Source of the DNA: Cannabis sativa
Lineage: Eukaryota > Streptophyta > Magnoliopsida > Rosales > Cannabaceae
Assembly (NCBI RefSeq): GCF_029168945.1
Contig: NC_083604.1
Span: 39,427,686-39,491,685, forward strand
Reading direction: 5' to 3'
DNA: 64,000 nt
The stretch's first letter is position 1. The number at the start of each line of letters is the position of its first letter. The position numbers and the translations under genes were made by a program. Of the stretch, positions 23,774 through 35,486 are shown piece by piece. The notes under the pieces were generated by a model, which was given only the letters and a program-made list of their open reading frames with translations, was not told the origin of the DNA and did no database searches.

Positions 23774-24369
23774 TATTCCCCCACTAAATTAAAATTTGTG
23801 ATACCTCATTGTAAAACATTATTTAATCAATCAAATATTTCATATATTCCCCACTTTGATTGAATAAATCAACACTCTCTATAGAATCCTTACTTAAGTG
23901 CATAAAGTTAAGTGTCTTTCAACTTGAACTTAACTATAGTGTAATCATCACAAATTTTATTGAAAATTTGGTTGACAAAGCATTGAACCAACTTTTCTTT
24001 ATAATAAAATGGTGATGACACACACATCTTTGTTAGATTCACCCAAGACCTCATGTCTCGCTTTGCACCGTTAATGGCCTTGTGCACATTCCATTCATTG
24101 ACCTTGTTGAGAAAATATGCTCCCTATTTCTCATTTAGGGCGGCACCATCCTTAGGTCAATATAGGTAGAATTCTTACAGTATTTGTTACCAAAATACTT
24201 GTTTTCCAAACTGAATTCTATTAAAGACTTTTAAAAGTCTAACCATCAAATTGGTAACTCACTAAGTACTTCGCAGCTTTATAGGATGGGACATATAGTA
24301 CTTATCACATTTGTTCACATATTGATTTTCTCTTACCTATTGAACCTAACACTAGTAAAGTTACTAGTA

Positions 24370-25710
24370 TTAAGATAGGTTACCCTCAATTGTGAACCGA
24401 TTTAGGGAGTTTTAGTCCCATCCCTTTAGAAGTATTTTCCACTAAATCTCTAGTTAGTGGCTTCGTAAACGGATCCGCCAAGTTTTCACTTGATCTCACA
24501 TAAGATATTGAGATGACTCCTCTTGTAATCAACTCACTTACATATCCATGTCTTAGACTAATATGTCTAGACTTCCCATTGTATACTCCAATGTATGCTC
24601 TAGCCAATGTTGCTTGGCTATCACAATGTATCGATATTGTAGATACATCCTCTTTAATATTTGGAATCTCAATTAAGAGATCTCTTAACCATTCGACCTC
24701 TTTCCCAGTGGCAGCTAGAGCTATAAACTCTGCTTCCATTATGGAATGAGAAATGCAAGTTCATTTTTTGGACCTCCAAGAAACCGCCCCTCCACTTAGG
24801 GTAAATACCCAACCCGTTGTGGACAAATTATCCCCAAGGTAGGCTATCCAACTTGCATCAGTATATCCTTCCAAAATTGAAGGAAATTTGGAGTAATGAA
24901 GGCATGGGTTTTTGGTTTTCTTTAGAAAACCCAAAATTCTCCCAATTGCCTTCCAATGATCCACACTTGGATTACTAGTAAACCTATTAAGTTTAATCAC
25001 CGCAAATGATATATCAGGCCTTGTACATTGGGCAGCGTACATAAAGCTCCCTATAACACTTGCATACTCCAACTGAGCCACCGCTCTACCACTATTTTTC
25101 ACTAGTGGTTTGCTATGATCGAATGGTGTGTTGGCCTCTTTAGCCTTTAGATGGCTAAATTTATTCAACACTTTCTCAATATAGTGCGCTTGCCCTAAAG
25201 TTTAACCTCCACTATGTCTTGTAACTTTGATACCCAAAATAGTATCCACTTCTCCAAGGTCTTTCATTTTAAAGGTTAAAGAAAGAAACCTCTTAGTTTC
25301 TTCTATTCCTTTCTTGTTATCACTAAGGATTAACATGTCATCCACATATAAGCAAACAATTATCACATAATTTTTATAAGTTTTTGAATACAAACACTTG
25401 TTTCCATTGTTATACCTAAAGCCATTTGAAAGAATAACATTGTCAAACTTGACATGTCATTGTTTCGGAGCTTGCTTTAATCTATATAAGGATTTCTTCA
25501 ACTTACACACTTTACATTCATTGTTTGGTAGGACAAACCCCTCGAATCGTTCCATATAGACCTCCTCATCAAGGTCACCATTTAGGAATATTGTTTTTAC
25601 ATCCATTTGGTGAACATACAAGTTGTGTAATGAAGCCAATGCAAACAACACCCTTATGGTAGTTGTTCTAGCAACATGAGCAAAAGTATTAAAATAATCA
25701 ATAGGAGCAT
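24370..25710 (-). pseudogene. Copia pol remnant: reverse transcriptase and RNase H
   Basis: Four frames read in order. 25651-25457 has the RT N-terminal motif with NLYVHQMDVKTIFLNGDLDE, ending LYRLKQAPKQ. 25393-25202 has the YVDDM catalytic box. 25171-24761 has the RT-RNase H connection (GSFMYAAQCTRPDISFAV, then YTDASWIAYLGD). 24739-24386 has the RNase H end (EAEFIALAATGKEVEWLRDL, then NLADPFTKPL). Stops and frame changes between the pieces (near 25450, 25200 and 24755) make it inactive. Confidence 0.88.
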
Positions 25711-25992
25711 AAGTATCCCTATTTTAATTTATTTTGATATGATTATTTATGTAGACCAATAAAATTATGTCACGTGTACACTAAGTCCACGTGGACAATC
25801 CAACATGGCAATTTACAGTCAAATTTGGATGAAAATTGTAATTTGCTAACGATATTGTAGTTTTGGGTGTTTTACCGCCAAAATTTGAATTTTGAAAGTT
25901 AATTACAAGCAAAGTAAAATTATTAGAGATTTTACCGCAATTAATCCTAAAATGAATTAATGGTTAAAATTTAATTATTTATTAGCAAATAC

Positions 25993-26041
<49 letters not shown>
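25993..26041. repeat. TTA microsatellite, about 16 units
   Basis: Perfect TTA/ATT trinucleotide run. Confidence 0.95.
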
Positions 26042-26522
26042 CAAATTATAAGAATTTTTAACATATTGTGTTTTCTTTACCTAGTCTCTTTATACTTATG
26101 TGTTTGTGCCTTCAAGCTTAAGCCTATTTTTTTTTCGTGACATGCCTTGCCAATTTGTGCCCAAATTCATAATTTTTCATGTCCAATTATGCTCATGCCT
26201 CCTCTCAAACTCGTGCCATTCAAAAACCGTAGCCTGTATTTACAGCTCCCGTGCGTACAATCACATGCAACGGAATAATTTTGAAGGGCACAGAGTAGAA
26301 TTAACGAAATACATTATATATATATATAAGTACAACTGATATTGGCCCTAATACATCCAATGGCATACATATGAATTTAAAATAAAATAACTACTCATGC
26401 CATTGGATTAAACATCTTCAGGTTGAGAAAGAAGAGGGGGGGAGAACAAGGAAGAAAACCGAAGAGCAAGAAAGAAACAAAACCTTAATTTACATTACAT
26501 GAAAGACAACGTACGTCCTCAT
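26042..26522. other. 3' flank of the aspartic protease gene
   Basis: No coding similarity. It presumably contains the 3'UTR on the minus strand, but no convincing polyadenylation signal was picked out. Confidence 0.4.
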
Positions 26523-29500
26523 CTAGAAAAAACAACTCCCAACCAGACAGTCCAATACAATATGAAACTGTAGAAGCAACAGTGATAGTCTCAACAAATA
26601 AAACCGCCATTGAGTGATCCGAGATGAGGCAGCTGAGGGTTTGGAGGGAGCTCGTCCAGCAACGGCTGGAGCAACTGCAATGTCACCAGGGTTGCTCTGC
26701 TGTTCATTTGTCGGTAATGGATTTGCTGGTGTCCCCTTTGGGGGAGGTGTAAGATTCATGCCCTTGGCATCACTGAGATCTTGACCTGAAAGTGCAAGTT
26801 GGTGGATTATATTAGGTGGATTATGAAATAAAAAAAAAAGTTGCATTTCTGATTGTTAACATCTGTATCTCGACTAATTAGTCAAGCTCATTAACCGAAT
26901 TTTATCAAACTAATGATCACGACTGGCATACTTATACTGATTGTAATTTAGCTGAAGCCATCACATGTACATATCCATGGCATGGATGCAACCAGCTTCT
27001 AAGCCACACTACTAGTGACTGTCTATAGAAACACAAAACATATGCATCTGAAACTCGGGAAACTCACAATTTGATCTTGACCAGCCTAACTTTAAAGCTT
27101 CCCTATCAAACACCATTCGGTATCCCGTCATGAAGTTCTCTGCACAAGGAAATCACTCAAATACAATAAAAATAATAAACAGCAGGGAATATAAACTGTT
27201 GAAAAATTCATTGTTGGATGCTTACGTCCGATTATTCCAATCTCATCTCCCTGTTGTATGGCTAAACAAAATCCAATAACTCCCTGTAGCACAGAGAATA
27301 GGTACAAATATATTTTCATTAATATCTGAAAATCCAATACTAAACATATCAAGCAAGAGATATTATACAATTTTACTTGTAATATGCTTTAAAAGTCAGT
27401 AAATCTAATAATTTAGATGTAACTTTACTAACCCAATGTTTCAGATAGTTGATTTAAATACAGAATTATTTTAGCCAACCATTTAACAGGTTTATACATC
27501 AGACAAACATATAATACCAAATAGGCCTTACTTCTGCAATATTTTCAAAATTCACATCAAAGACAACTCATCTTTCCAATCACAATTATCAAGCTTTAAT
27601 TCTTCCCATTTTAGATGTGATTGCAGGTCTCATTCCCCAGGCATAAATAAAACCGCAGGTCAGTTAAGACTAGATTCTTTAAGCCCACAGGTTTTGTTGG
27701 ATCCAGAATTTCAATGAAACAAGTTACAAGTAGGTATAACTGTATAATGGATTCCAATTTACAGCTTTGATGAACTTTGTCAGCTATTCTTGTGCACAAA
27801 CACAAACATAAACACATGTATACACTATAGAAAACCCTCAAAGATAAATAACATACCTCATTGCTATTAACTGGAAAAACAGGATCATAGACCACAAAGC
27901 TGTTGTTTGCAGGAAACACTAGTGTAACTGATGGAATTTTGACTGACGCTTGAGAGCTGCTTGATAATACGCATTAAAATGTCAGCTTATGATAGTAAGA
28001 ACATGGAGGGCTTGTTAGTTGTTTGGATTATATATAATCACCTGGTTCTGTAGCAATACTTCCAAGGATACCCATCAAAACTAGTTTTTGTAGCATTCAC
28101 TCGCTTGTCGAACTGTTAGGAAGACAGTTATGAGAGCATGCTTATGGCTTTTTGAAATGTTGTTCAAGGGCAGAATAAAGTACCTCCAAAGAAACTTTTT
28201 CGTACACATCTTCTGGAAGAAAAGTAAATGATGTCCCAGTATCAACCAGTGCTTTAAAGTTGGTTTCCTTGATACAAGAATTCCCAATACAAAATGCTTG
28301 CACCCCAACAATGTATGTGTCACTGGACAAAAAAAGAATGGGAGCATTTCAGCATCCAATGCTAAAACTCGGCTCTCGCAAGTGTTAATTTACTTACAAA
28401 AAATAAAACTAAGAGAGTAAAGAGGAAAGAATAAACAGTACGTACTAGTTGCCATTTGAAGGTGAAGGAAGGAATGATGTAGAATGTTGATTGATAGGTC
28501 CCAGGTCACCAAAGAATATTCGGCCAGAATCATTTTCATCAAAGCACAATGAGAAAGAATTCCTCACAATTCCTGCTTTGGCAAGGAAACTAGGAACTGA
28601 AATCTCTCCTAGTCCTAAACCCATGAGACCATCAGGGGCAATTCCATCCAAGTAACTGCCACTTTGCTTCATGCCACAACTGTATGTATGAAGAATGATA
28701 GCAGATACAATCAACTATTACGAAATGAACTCATCCATAAATACCAAAATCAGTGTGATGGGTTGGTTAACGAGCAATCTTTCTTACATTAAGCTCAAAA
28801 TTACGAGGATAATAATAATGATAATATGAGTACCCGACAATAACAGGTGCCTGAACAGAATTGTTTGTGTTTGATGTGCCGTTTTTCCATGCCGCAAGAT
28901 GTAAGATGTCCTCAACAAGCAACCCAGAAGTTGATGTATTCTCTGTGCCGTAATTAACTACGTAAGGGCATGGTTGCTTGGGATTTTTGCAGTTTGGACC
29001 CAATTCACATAACTGGTGACTACATGATAAATGCTTGCTGGTGTTTGAACCAGATGGAGTGTACTCATTCAAGTCTCTATCCTGCATAATAGATGCCCCA
29101 AATATGGAGGAGCACCTGCCAATCAATCACTGGAAATAAGTGCTAAACCTGTTACCAAGTCTTGAGAGAGACTTTGATGAAACATATGCACCCAAAGTTA
29201 TTAAAGGTGCATTGACACATGAGTCTTGACTTCACTGTTTAACATACGTTCACATGTATTAATCATCTCCATCTAAGACTTGGCATAACTAGTAATACTT
29301 TCAAACCTTCTCATAGACTTCATTCTGTTAAAGGAATTACCTCAGCCTCCTGTCTTGTAAATATTAGAAACCCCATTGGATAATTCCATATACCGTATGC
29401 TTGCTTATAAAGTGCAAAAATATATATACATTATATTATATACAGCTGTTATTGTCTCAAAACCTCCTCGCTTACATTCTAAAATTTTACATCTCTAAGA

Positions 29501-30871
29501 ATTTAACAGCTCAGTAAGTGGTCTTAGTGAAAACACAATGCCTACAGCGCATAAATCATATGTTGTCAAAAGCTATTAATTAATTTGCCGCATTGCTTAC
29601 ATAAACCTTAACTTGGCTATATACGTCAACAACTATAGAGTGGCTTGCCCAAAGTTATTTACAGGGTCTAGTTATTGATTCTTAGCAAATAACCACCCCA
29701 ATAAAATCATCATTTCACCTATCTCAAATAGGAACATCCTCTAACTAAGAACTGAAAAAAAGAACATTTGTCTAATCACCCAAATGATTGTCATGCGAGT
29801 TATCACAATCATAAATAGATATAACACAAGTAGGGAACGCTTCCTTACCAAACTACTATAGTAACTGGATGATAATGGTGCACACTGAACACAGTCACAT
29901 GGAACCCAAAGCAGATCACTTCCCACATCCAATGCAACCAGAAAAGAGACATTCGGCGTTCCTATATCAATCCATGTGTAATGCAACCTACAAACACGCA
30001 ACTGCAATTTCAGAACACCCCATAGTGAAAAGCATACTATTTAATATATGATCATGAACCTGGATTTTTCACTTTAAAGGAAAATAAAAAAAAAAAATTC
30101 TTTTTCGAAATTACATTAAAAATTTCCTTCTTCCTGCATTTTGTCACTAAATCCAAATAACCCAATCAAGGGTGAAGAAAGCAGTACGAATGTGTTATAA
30201 TTAAAAGAACTCTTTAGAGTAACTATTCAAAACCGTATCATGTTAGCATGAGAGAACTGCTTCCAAGTTTGTTAATTTTTATGTTATCATAATTTCTCTT
30301 GAAACCCCTTCACTAAAAAATTTGATCAGAACTCAAAAAGCACTCGATTATTTCTACAGAGAGAGAAGAAAAAATGGCAGTTTTAACAACCAAAACAAAA
30401 GCTCATTTATGACAAATGCCAAGCTCTGGTTCACTTCAGAAAAATAATCCACTGACACAGCAATAAAATAGAAGAGCATAATCCAGTTTAGTCAACAAAT
30501 ATAATAAATATTAAAGAAACGAAAAAAAGTAGTTTTACTAAAATAGCAGAGAAAAAGAAGACTGACCAGCCGAAGTAGTTCCCTAACGACATCGTTTGAC
30601 TACCTTCAGAAGGAAACAGGAACTGAAATTGAGAACCGAGCTTCATCTTCTGCCTCTGGAAATCACTGGCCAAAAGCTTCTCATAATACTCAACGGTACT
30701 TCTCTGAGGCCAAGAAGAAGCAAACCTATGCCCAGAAACCCTAAACACTTTGGCCTCGTCCGAGAATCGGTGAATGAGCTTCGACGAAAGTGCAATCCCC
30801 GCAGCATTGCCTGCTCCGGCAACGACGAAGGGTAAGACCACCGCCAAAAGAAGCAGAGATCGAGTCGCCAT
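26523..30871 (-). CDS. A1-family aspartic protease, probably GPI-anchored (aspartic proteinase-like protein 1 type), 10 exons, 542 aa
   Basis: Coding exons, minus strand: 30871-30567, 29987-29849, 29081-28834, 28679-28446, 28322-28184, 28112-28042, 27956-27857, 27283-27226, 27139-27068, 26785-26523. Every intron is GT-AG and the phases join into 542 codons plus stop. The order matches the pepsin-like family represented by Arabidopsis At5g10080, of similar length. Residues 1-24 form a signal peptide (MATRSLLLLAVVLPFVVAGA). The first catalytic Asp is D122, in ALDVGSDLLW, and the second is D336, in VDTGTSF. Cys-rich WVPCDCVQC and CPYVVNY segments fit the plant nepenthesin-like insert. The C-terminus has a Pro/Ser-rich spacer, then a hydrophobic tail (LLRLSLLLLQFHIVLDCLVG), as in GPI-signal proteins. 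Expected location is the cell surface; the substrate is unknown. The first loop is DVGS rather than DTGS/DSGS. Exon 7 has two in-frame acceptors (AAGCAG, starts 27959 or 27956). Confidence 0.9.
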
Positions 30872-31131
30872 GGCGACTCCCTGAAGTGAAATGATCGAAG
30901 CGAGAAACGAAACCGAGATCTAAGAGCGAGAAAGAGAAAAAGAGAACGAGAGTGAGAGAAAATATGGAGTATTTTTTTTTTTAGCTTTAAGGCTTGAAAG
31001 TTGAAAAAGCTCTTTTGATTTTCTTGGTTGTGAACTTTTTATTTTTTTGGGTTTGTGGTTAACGGTAATGGGCTAAAGTACGCCGAGGGGGGCCGCGTTG
31101 CGCACACTGAAAAGTGCAGCGTGGTGCGCAA
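30872..31131 (-). promoter_or_regulatory. 5' leader and upstream region of the aspartic protease gene, with a GC-rich inverted repeat
   Basis: Just upstream of the ATG is a GA-rich stretch (on the + strand) of about 80 bp, typical of a 5' leader. At 31098-31105 and 31124-31131 the arms TTGCGCAC and GTGCGCAA form a perfect 8 bp inverted repeat with an 18 nt loop, in a locally GC-rich island. Its role is unknown. No TATA box was identified with confidence. Confidence 0.4.
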
Positions 31132-31656
31132 TACGCACTCTGTTGTCCTTTTGTGTTAATACGTTTTGTATTTGTGTATTGTTTTTTGTCTCCTTATGAG
31201 AGAGCTTATAGGAATGCGAACCTACTACTAAGGCAAAAATGTGTAGAGCAATGACGTGTCCAATAATTCCACACTAATATAAAAAAATCTTCACGTGGAT
31301 GGGTTACTATTATTAGGGGGGAGGTCTCACAATTAAGAAGAAGAAAAAAAAAACAATAGCTAGAAAATGTTTTGAATGGGTTACAAAAGTTGGAGAAATG
31401 ATTTTGGTTTGTCTTTTGTAATTTAAAGTTGGACTAGAATATATTACTATTTTATTGGGACTCGTCTAAACTTGATAGTAAAGCATGAATGATTACAATT
31501 ATACACTAGTCTCTACTCTAGCTAAGCCCTAAGAAAAATAATAAAATACTTACTTGCTATACTTTTAGAGAGTAGTCCTAAGAAAAATAATAAAATACAA
31601 CCTATAGCGATGTTGATAACTACTTTTTTTTTAGCATGAGGAAATTTTGGAAGAAT
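31132..31656. other. Intergenic, nothing recognisable
   Basis: AT-rich. A short phrase AAGAAAAATAATAAAATAC is repeated about 65 bp apart (near 31531 and 31580). No gene or element ends seen. Confidence 0.5.
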
Positions 31657-31698
31657 AGGAAGGGTAAGTACAAATCAAATATTTGTTAGAAAAATTTA

Positions 31699-31799
31699 AC
31701 CACTTGAGGCTAGCTCAAGTGGCCATAGGTGGGTGTGTGAGTCTTGGAGGTTCTGGGTTCGAGTCCCAGGTAAAACATGTTGTAATATATAAACGCTTA
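31699..31799 (+). mobile_element. tRNA-derived SINE, copy 2
   Basis: Same family as 18314-18436: A-box-like TAGCTCAAGTGG, B box GGTTCGAGTCC, then GTAAAACATG and ATATATAAACGCTTA. It is flanked by an unusually long imperfect direct repeat, AGGAAGGGTAA ... ATTTGTTAGAAAAA (31657-31695 and 31799-31829), which fits the target duplication with an internal 7-8 bp gap on one side. Confidence 0.8.
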
Positions 31800-31979
31800 G
31801 GAAGGGTAAAAATATATTTGTTAGAAAAAAGTAATGGTCCGTTCTAGTGCAAATTACATATTTTGCCTAAGTTTTAGATTGGGCGCATTATTGTGAGCTC
31901 GCTCCTTTGCTCTGGAAAAAAGTTATGAAATAGTAAATTCTTAGAGAAACATAAAATTTTGTGGTGGTATATTCTGTCC

Positions 31980-32880
31980 AAAGCAATCCCAAATCGTTCA
32001 GAGATCTGTAAAAGATTTTCTATTGAGGATGTTAGTTGCCCCTTTTGTAGGACTAAGGATGAATCTCTTGAATACCTGTTTTCGTCCTATAGTGTGGCTT
32101 TTCAATTGTGGAGGTTTTCTCCTTAGAGTATTTTCCCTATCTGTGGTACCAGTTCTGAATGTGGGACTGGGTAAAATTCATTTAGGACCTTAAACTCAAA
32201 GACATCAATATTGAGGAGGTCTTTCTTTATGCTTCGTTAATAGTTGACACCATCTGGCGAATTCGCAACAATAAGGTACACAATAACTTTCCAGTTGATG
32301 TGAAAAAGTGTATTGAGTCTATTCGTTTATCTTTTGCAGATTACCATGTTTTTTTGTTCCCTTGACCATCTCCGAGTTTGGTAAATGTCTGGCGTCCTCC
32401 CCCTCAGGAATAGGTGAAGCTGAATTGTGATGTTAAAGTGGGGTTGGACAGCATGTGTGCTGCAGTCGTGCAAGGGATCATCTTGGCAGGGTGATTTGGG
32501 TTCAAACATCTAGATTGGAGTTTCTGATGCGTTATGTGGGGAAGCGGCAGCTTGTTGGAAGGCTCTAGATATTGCGAAGGATCTAGGCTTTAAGTTTATT
32601 ATTATTGAGAGTGATTCGAGGGTAGTTATTAATGCTCTTAATGGGAAGGAGTCCTGTTGGAAGCTTGAGAACTATGTCTCATTTTGTATTAGATCCTCTC
32701 CTTATTTTGTTAGTTGTACTCTCACTAATATTAGTAGAAACTGTAATTTTATTACCCATAATGTGGCTAAGTAGGCATTTACCCACCAGAAATTTGGTTG
32801 TATTCTAATTTCTTCTATCACTGATTAAATTTTTCGTAATGACCGTGAGGTCTAACTATTTCTAATATTTTATCCATGAA
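31980..32880 (+). pseudogene. LINE 3' remnant: zf-RVT and RNase H-like domain
   Basis: In a conceptual plus-strand translation a zinc-finger-like segment (CPFCRTKDESLEYLF near 32040-32090) is followed, after several stops, by an RNase H-type block near 32530-32770 (EAAACWKALDIAKDLGFKF, then IIESDSRVVINALNGKE). This order is that of the C-terminus of plant L1-type LINEs. At least six stops make it dead. It is a different LINE copy from 9060-18170, on the opposite strand. Confidence 0.7.
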
Positions 32881-32931
32881 CGTTTTTCTTAAAAAGAATA
32901 CTAAGAAAAATAATACAGACAACACTATATA

Positions 32932-33504
32932 CAGTGGTGGATTTAGGGCATAATTTTAGGGTGGGCGTTAACTAAAATTTATACTAAAATATAAAATAAT
33001 ATATTTTTAAATATATATATTTATTACATTTTTTTACTTAAAATTTAGATAAAGTTATTATATAGATTAGAACAAATTTTGACATCTAAATAATAATATG
33101 ATATTTTATAATTCTTATTTTCATTTTTTTATTTGGAAACTTCTGTTAATTGTTGATTAAATGTAATTCAAAATAATTTATAAATATAATAAGTATTTTT
33201 TCCAACAAAAAAAATTATTTGTAATTTGAATGTTCTATGTTAATACTTTGTAGTTTTTTTTTAAAGAGTAGATTTACATATATGAATAAAAATAAAAGAT
33301 AGAGCCCAGAGAATCAGATTCAAAACCAAGTCTACCAAGTAATGAACAAACACTTACATCAATTATGTTGTCTAATAATTATGTATTATTTTTTTTCATA
33401 AAAATACAATTATGTATTATTTCTATCTTTAATTTTATATAATTTGTTCTGAAATTTGAGGGTGGGCTTAAGCCTTCGTTAGGCTCTATGTATGTCTACC
33501 TATG
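32932..33504. mobile_element. hAT-type non-autonomous element, 573 bp
   Basis: An 8 bp TSD ACTATATA flanks it perfectly (32924-32931 and 33505-33512). Its ends are CAGTGGTGGAT and, as the complement of the right end, CATAGGTAGAC: a degenerate hAT TIR pair. The interior is AT-rich and non-coding. Confidence 0.7.
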
Positions 33505-33837
33505 ACTATATATATTTATTTTTTAAAAATGTTAAAAGATAAAGTGATGTTTAGTATTTCCCATAGTGTTATATTGTTATTGGTGCAATTAATTATCGAG
33601 TCACATATAATTTAATGTAACAACTTTTCTGAAGTATCGCTAACTAATTATAAGATGTCACCTCTAGAAGACACCAATAGTACAATGCTCATTTATTTTG
33701 ATATAAATTTTGGTATATTGTATTTTAGGTGACATTTAGTATAATTTTCAGTATGTATTAAATTTGGTCCACAGTAAGTTGTAGAGCACGTCGGTAAAAA
33801 TATATTATAATTCATATTATTTTGTTTTGAAACAAAC

Positions 33838-34810
33838 TGTTAATCCTGAAAATTAGCAAGACTAACTCCCAAGATTAGTCGACACTTAGCCAAAAGATCA
33901 ATAGAAGTTTACCCGAAAGACCGCTCTGAATGCATGGTTATGCATGTCAGGCATGGTGTTATCACTAGAATTTGCACAAGAAGAATTCCATTATACCTAT
34001 TGGGAATCGAGGAAAGACAAGCAGAACATGAGGCGACGGGAAGGCCCCCTGCACTAGGTCCCCAGCGCTAGGGCTCCCTGCCCCAGGCCCCCTGCGTCAG
34101 GGCTCTCTGCGCCAGGCTCCCTGCATTAGTGTCTTTTGGACCAAGACCCTTGAGAACCAACGTATGTTGCACCAAGGTCCCATGCACCATGGTCCCCCTG
34201 CGTGGGTTCCCTACATCAGGAGTTTATTTTGGCCCACTAACGGTTTTTAAGGTTGTTCTTTAGTGAGGAATGGAGTTTGAATATTTGACCCTCTACAAGA
34301 TAATCAGATGATAAAAGACATACACAGAAAGAGGGTACACATCATTGACCCACCACGCTGGTACCACAAACCCGCATCGCTAAGTGGGGACCATCATGCG
34401 TGCTTAACCATGACGCTTGGCAAGGTGTGGAGACAAGGTCTGAGCAAGTAGTTGACGTACACACCTAGAGCACATAGTACACTCAACCAATGATACGTGC
34501 AGGCACTACACTGCAAGCATTATTTTAACCACTGTCACCTGACCTACATATAATAGACTAAGTTGTCCCTTTATGGATCACATGTAATTTGAGCCATGAG
34601 AGCTCCACTATAAATAGGTCTTCACCTCTCATTCATAGGGGTTGGAAAATTATTATAAGATTTCACTCTTAGAAATACAAGCACTTCGCTTCCTCCATTG
34701 TTGCTTGGAACATTTCTTTAAGTTTTTATATTTTAATCATCATTCTAAGTCTTGTGTTTGAGTTTTGATTTTTTGGCCATAATTTGGTTGACGAGTTTTC
34801 ACTGTCAACA
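33838..34810 (+). repeat. 5' LTR of a plus-strand Gypsy element (host of the Athila insertion)
   Basis: TG...CA segment of 973 bp (TGTTAATCCTG to TGTCAACA). Near its right end is a TATA box TATAAATA (34609-34616), followed by a pyrimidine-rich transcribed region. The TTTGGCCAGCTCAGG right after the LTR (34812 on) occupies the primer-binding-site position and resembles a degenerate TTTGGCGCC-type site. The GC-rich stretch 34045-34220 contains an irregular array of CCCTGCGNCAGG-like words. Confidence 0.6.
34045..34220. repeat. Degenerate short tandem array, CCCTGCGYCAGGG-like units
   Basis: At least eight imperfect copies of an approximately 18-20 bp word built on CCCTGC(A/G)(T/C)(C/T)AGG(G/T)C lie in the U3-equivalent part of the Gypsy LTR. 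Copy-to-copy changes are mostly at CpG-type positions. Confidence 0.6.
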
Positions 34811-35486
34811 GTTTGGCCAGCTCAGGCTTCGTTGTTTCCTTACTTACCTTTATTGCAAGATGCTTAGACACTCTTGTTGTCTTCAAGACATCGAGATTCA
34901 CCTAGAGAACACTCAGTTGGTCACCTTCAGAAGAGAGCCACCAGCACCCATCGTTGAAAAAGTTGACCAGAATAGCCAAATTCCTCAGGCAAGAAGAGAG
35001 AGTGACCATCTTGAAGAGAATCTGGCGAGCACGCGCCAATATGGAGTAACTCCATCCATCACCCCAGTTGGTGAAAATGGTCTGCCAAGGCAAAGAGTCT
35101 CGTCACCGATAAGGCACCCTCCACCACCAACACCACGAGATTCCAGTACCTCACGCCATTGCCTCAAAAAATAGAAGCGAGTATACTCTGTGAGCTTAAG
35201 ATCCCAAACTCACCACTATGAAGATGAGATAAATGATCTCCGCTAGAAGAACCAAAAGCTAGAAACTACAGTGATTGGCATGCAAAAGGTGTTAAGTGAC
35301 ATACTCAAAGGCAAAATCCAAGCCTCGCACTTTTTGTACAAAGCCCCCAGCAAGAGCACGGGGTCCTAACTGCGCCTATTGGTGGAGGTAACTCTATGTC
35401 ATCAACAAATAACACCCCTAAGGATGAGAGTGGAAAAGGGCCCATCCTTAGACAAGGACCCCATAGGTCATACAAGACAAATTGAG
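34811..35486 (+). pseudogene. Gypsy leader and gag N-terminal fragment, flank copy A
   Basis: Follows the 33838-34810 LTR. A frame from about 34870 to 35174 gives EIHLENTQLVTFRREPPAPI and then a charged, Pro-rich gag-like sequence. A second frame continues with QKVLSDILKGKIQASHFLYK. It ends at the TTGAG duplication (35482-35486), where the Athila LTR begins. From 34877 it is homologous to 46608-47217 (copy A'), with about 23 substitutions and two 1 bp indels by eye. Confidence 0.6.

Larger units (their letters stand above)
22573..25720 (-). mobile_element. 5'-truncated Copia retrotransposon, minus strand
   Basis: From right to left: RT and RNase H coding remnants (25700-24370), a non-coding 3' segment, a polypurine tract and a 3' LTR. 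The LTR (22573-23773, 1201 bp) begins TGTTATATT at its minus-strand start and ends CTAACA. The PPT AGTGGGGGAATA sits immediately before it (23774-23786). Gag, protease, integrase and the 5' LTR are missing; similarity ends near 25710-25725. Without the 5' LTR no TSD pair can be tested. Confidence 0.82.

Noticed and set aside
30596..30835. Plus-strand 79-codon frame opposite exon 1 of the aspartic protease
   Set aside because: Lies entirely within the antisense of a well-supported exon; no motif.
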